Shown: one piece after another, positions 61,373 to 64,000 of the stretch
Position numbering within the stretch: position 1 is the first letter of the stretch
How the letters are laid out: each line of letters starts with the position of its first letter
From: an uncultured Candidatus Binatia bacterium
GTDB taxonomy: Bacteria; Desulfobacterota; Binatia; UBA9968; JAJDTQ01
Direction: 5' to 3'
NCBI GenBank assembly: GCA_958295985.1
Contig: OY282432.1
Span: forward strand, 1,921,282 to 1,985,281
DNA length: 64,000 bases
Made by a program: the position numbers and the translations under genes
Notes under the pieces: model-generated
Seen by the model: the letters and a program-made list of their open reading frames with translations, nothing else
The model's database searches: none
What the model was told of the DNA's origin: nothing

Positions 61373-64000
61373 CTACTCGAATAGATCCTGCGGTCCATTC
61401 TTCGGAGGGGGTTCCGCATCATAGTCCGCTCTGGGTTCGGCTACCTGCGACAGCGGTTCATCCGTGAGCGCAGGAGCGTCGCGCCCACTCCGGCGGCGGT
61501 AGTCGAGGTCGTTAAGGAGCTTACGGGCGTGGAGCTTGTGGAGGAGTTGCTCGTAGTCTCTCTGGTCCAGATGGCCGTGGGTGTGGAGGTCGGCCACCAT
61601 GTTCCAGTAGGCGTTCTCGTACAGGATCTTTCGGACTTGGATTTCCAGCAGGACGGTCACGTAGCCGTCCTTGCCGACCAGTTCACGCGTGAAGCTGTCA
61701 GTTAGAAGGTCGAGGCAGTCTTTGCCTTCGGCGGTAAGGCGCTCGATCAGATCGATCAGAAGCATGGCGTAGCCGTCTACGCCGAGCATGTTCCGGGCGT
61801 GCAGATGGCATTCGCGCCAGGACTCGTCCGCGCTCTGGACAAGCTGCCAGTCGTAGAAACGGGGACCGAGGCGGCTGGCGACGGGCTGCGGGTGTTTGGC
61901 GCGCTCGTCGTGGCCGAGGCCGTAATCAGCGAGGCGGAGCGTCTCCGGCAGCATCCAGCCTTCGCCGTGGTTCTGTGAGAGGAAGGCTTCGATGCCTCGC
62001 TCACGGTCGCCGCCAGCGGCTTCGATCTTCGCTTCGAGATCGTGGAAGGCGATGAGGGTCAGGACGGTGTGGCGGAGTTCCGGGTCTTTGTCCAGATCGA
62101 CACGCCAGAAGCCCTTTGCGCCCGAAGATTCGTAGCGATGAGTATCAGCGGTTTTGTAGGAAACATCGCACCACCTCAGGATATGCAGTAGTTCACTATT
62201 TTCCAATCGGAACATCGTCGCGATCAGTGCGTCAAGTACAGTCCTGATCCTTAGGCGTTCGTGTGTTTTCAATGAATTCGTCGTATTCGTCGTGGACTGT
62301 CTGGTTGCTAACAGTATCGGTTTCCAGCCAGAAAAAGATGAGTCCTGAGTACTCAGGATCGTGGACAACCGAGAAATACGCCCATGTGTGTCCGTATCGA
62401 GAGTTCTCCTTGGAAGCGGCGATTCTTCAATGACAAACCAGTTCGCATGCAGACCAGAAAACCGGGCACGCAACGCGAAGTCGTACACGACTGAGTTCAA
62501 GATACCGCAGAGCGGAGCATGAAAACCGGCAGGGCCGGCCAACATGGGAGCAGAGTTTCCGCAGGGCAAGTCTGCGACTGGCGAAGCTATCATCGTGCGA
62601 GCATTCGTTGAAGACGTGATGTCCATGACGGCGAGCTTTAGTCCCCGCTCGGACGTAGTCCCAATTGCATAGTCTTTACGGTGCATCAGATACTGCGGTT
62701 CAATCTGTTTGCGTTCCCAAGGTATCTTCCGCCAGACCGCACGTCGCCCCTTGCCGCTCACCCAGCCCTTCTGGCTGAAGTCGAACTGGCCAATCATTCG
62801 GCCTTCGTAGAGCGGCAAGGCTACATCCTCCACCATCTCCTCCTGGATATACGCATCCCCCTGCCGCGACAGAATCACCCCCGCGGGGATTGCAGCCCGC
62901 GGCACCGGCAGCCGGTCGTAGGGTGGCTGCGCACACCGTAGGCGCCAGTCGGTGCGGGCGATGTCGCCGGGCTTCAGCAGATGCCCGTGCACGAACCGCG
63001 CCTCGGCGGTTCGCCGCTCCGGGTCGGCAGTGCTGTCGAATAGCCACTCCTCAAGCTCGACCTCCACCGGCTCGGGCCGCGCCGGATCGACTTCAAGGTC
63101 TCCCCATAGATCCTCGATCGGTCGCCAGTCGCCGAGCAGCCAGCGGCTGTATTCGTCGGGGCGGTAGCCTTTCGCCTCCCACTGCGGGCGGGGCGGGAAG
63201 AGGTGCGAGTCGTTGGTCATATGGAACTCGGTGGCGTAGCGGATGCCCCATCCGTCCGGTCCGCCGTCGCCGAGGAGCACGGCGTTGGCGTAGATCTTTT
63301 CGAGGATTTCAAGATCACGCTTCGACTGGATTTCGAGGATGGCGCGGCTCTTGGGGCTGAAGCGCCCGACCTGAATCCGGGTGTAGGATGTGGCGAGGTC
63401 CTCGGCGTGCTCCCAGTCTTCCAGGCTGCGGCGCATGAAGGCGGTGCGGATCGCCTCAGTGGCGCCGCCCTTCTCGACGATGACAGGGTTGAACTTGAAG
63501 CGGCTGTCGATCGGGAAGACCTTGTCGCGGTTCTCGATGCCGAAAAGCCATTCCCACCGGCAGCGTTCGAGAAACAGTTCGCGCAGCGCGCCGGTGCCAT
63601 GGTCCGAGTACAGGCCGGAGGGGACGACGAAGCCGAGCCGGCCGCCGGGTCTCAACAGCGCGTGGGCGGCTTCGAGAAAGAGCTTGTACAGGTTGAGGTC
63701 CGCGGATCCTTGGCGGTGGAAGGCATGCGCCGGATCGGCGAAGCCGGCTGAACGCTCGCGGACCTGCCGCCACCGTGCGTGAAGCTCGTGGTTCTCGTAA
63801 CCCCGTACAATGGCAAAGCGGTCCTGGCTCTTGGTGTTCTCGTCGGGGTCGCCGAAGGGACTCGCTGTGTGGCTCACGAAGTTCGACTGGGCACGGAAGC
63901 GGGCGTTGTAGCCCAGCCAACTGCACTCCACCGCGTAGTCGCCGAAGTACTCCGACTGCTTCCGCAACGCTTCCTGCTTGCTGTAGGAGCGATAGAGGGG
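61373..64000 (-). CDS. Eco57I/PglX-like DNA methyltransferase, 5' part beyond the window
   Basis: 875 residues visible; the frame continues without stop to base 64000 (first codons read PLYRSYSKQEALRKQ), so the N-terminus and the NPPY/NPPW catalytic motif are outside. Seen: LNLYKLFLEAAHALLRPGGR and LGFVVPSGLYSDHGTGALRE, the block that follows motif IV in Class I N6-adenine methyltransferases of the type IIG/Eco57I and BREX PglX kind; then EWLFGIENRDKVFPIDSRFK, a target-recognition-like region, and a helical C-terminus. No nuclease motif is seen in this part. First of four genes reading leftward into the helicase. Most likely a modification component of a restriction or defence system. Confidence 0.85.
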   Translation of the reverse strand, partial: PLYRSYSKQEALRKQSEYFGDYAVECSWLGYNARFRAQSNFVSHTASPFGDPDENTKSQDRFAIVRGYENHELHARWRQVRERSAGFADPAHAFHRQGSADLNLYKLFLEAAHALLRPGGRLGFVVPSGLYSDHGTGALRELFLERCRWEWLFGIENRDKVFPIDSRFKFNPVIVEKGGATEAIRTAFMRRSLEDWEHAEDLATSYTRIQVGRFSPKSRAILEIQSKRDLEILEKIYANAVLLGDGGPDGWGIRYATEFHMTNDSHLFPPRPQWEAKGYRPDEYSRWLLGDWRPIEDLWGDLEVDPARPEPVEVELEEWLFDSTADPERRTAEARFVHGHLLKPGDIARTDWRLRCAQPPYDRLPVPRAAIPAGVILSRQGDAYIQEEMVEDVALPLYEGRMIGQFDFSQKGWVSGKGRRAVWRKIPWERKQIEPQYLMHRKDYAIGTTSERGLKLAVMDITSSTNARTMIASPVADLPCGNSAPMLAGPAGFHAPLCGILNSVVYDFALRARFSGLHANWFVIEESPLPRRTLDTDTHGRISRLSTILSTQDSSFSGWKPILLATRQSTTNTTNSLKTHERLRIRTVLDALIATMFRLENSELLHILRWCDVSYKTADTHRYESSGAKGFWRVDLDKDPELRHTVLTLIAFHDLEAKIEAAGGDRERGIEAFLSQNHGEGWMLPETLRLADYGLGHDERAKHPQPVASRLGPRFYDWQLVQSADESWRECHLHARNMLGVDGYAMLLIDLIERLTAEGKDCLDLLTDSFTRELVGKDGYVTVLLEIQVRKILYENAYWNMVADLHTHGHLDQRDYEQLLHKLHARKLLNDLDYRRRSGRDAPALTDEPLSQVAEPRADYDAEPPPKNGPQDLFE

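Noticed and set aside
35245-64000. One DISARM system made of the PLD gene, the DUF1998 helicase and the methyltransferase
   Set aside because: The PLD cassette is 15 kb away on the other strand with housekeeping genes between, its PLD motif is HDRF rather than the DrmC type, and helicase and DUF1998 are one chain with extra domains.
54489-64000. Canonical BREX locus
   Set aside because: The methyltransferase is PglX-like, but no PglZ, BrxC or BrxL is visible; genes beyond the right edge could change this.

Overview
The window is a 64 kb stretch of GC-rich bacterial chromosome, densely coded. FtsK, LolA, DksA/TraR, ProC, RecN, NadK, RNase J, a TonB-like periplasmic protein and multiheme cytochrome c point to a Gram-negative-type cell. 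Gene order (RNase J - FtsK - LolA), several orphan NMT1-type binding proteins, a duplicated ThyX and an orphan molybdenum hydroxylase subunit fit a deltaproteobacterial-grade environmental lineage (Desulfobacterota, Tectomicrobia or Rokubacteria-like). That assignment is inference; there is no rRNA in the window.

Layout. 1-2.6 kb: two tandem paralogous MFS carriers. 2.8-9.3 kb: a small hypothetical gene, a double-domain ThyX-like protein, and the non-oxidative pentose phosphate operon tkt-tal-rpe ending in a strong hairpin. 9.4-15.8 kb: a signal-less NMT1-type protein, an MFS exporter, and a redox cluster made of a NirB-like FAD/[2Fe-2S]/membrane-heme fusion, an undecaheme-type cytochrome c and a Tll0287-like heme lipoprotein. 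15.9-21.9 kb: a deoxyribosyltransferase, then a partner-switching and two-component cassette (RsbW-like kinase, STAS antagonist, receiver-PP2C phosphatase, binding protein, histidine kinase) with overlapping or near-overlapping genes. 21.9-28.2 kb (minus strand): circularly permuted ATP-grasp, alpha-E and transglutaminase proteins, followed by glnA and amt. 28.2-31.6 kb: tRNA-Ala, recN and nadK, interspersed with three copies of a ~165 bp palindromic repeat. 31.7-33.9 kb: an orphan xanthine-dehydrogenase-type large subunit.

34.3-40.5 kb is an accessory island of visibly lower GC. It holds a frameshifted IS256-type transposase remnant, a tightly coupled three-gene cassette (two phospholipase-D-like proteins with HDRF motifs plus a 708-aa protein I do not recognise), and a stranded fragment of a repeat-rich surface protein. 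40.7-45.0 kb carries an N-acyl-D-amino-acid deacylase-type amidohydrolase, a Rieske protein, a ferrochelatase with no visible normal start codon, and an NMT1-type binding protein. 45.1-53.4 kb is housekeeping: plsC, RNase J, ftsK, lolA, DksA/TraR, cupin, proC and a TPR/TonB-like protein.

53.4-64 kb (minus strand) ends in a second accessory region that looks like a phage-defence or restriction island. An Eco57I/PglX-like methyltransferase enters from beyond the right edge. It is followed by a PIN-toxin/antitoxin pair with its own palindromic operator, then a 1978-aa helicase carrying DUF1998, a Vsr/DUF559-like nuclease fold and a LexA/S24-type peptidase domain with its Ser and Lys in place. 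This fusion and the PLD cassette are the best candidates for undescribed systems.
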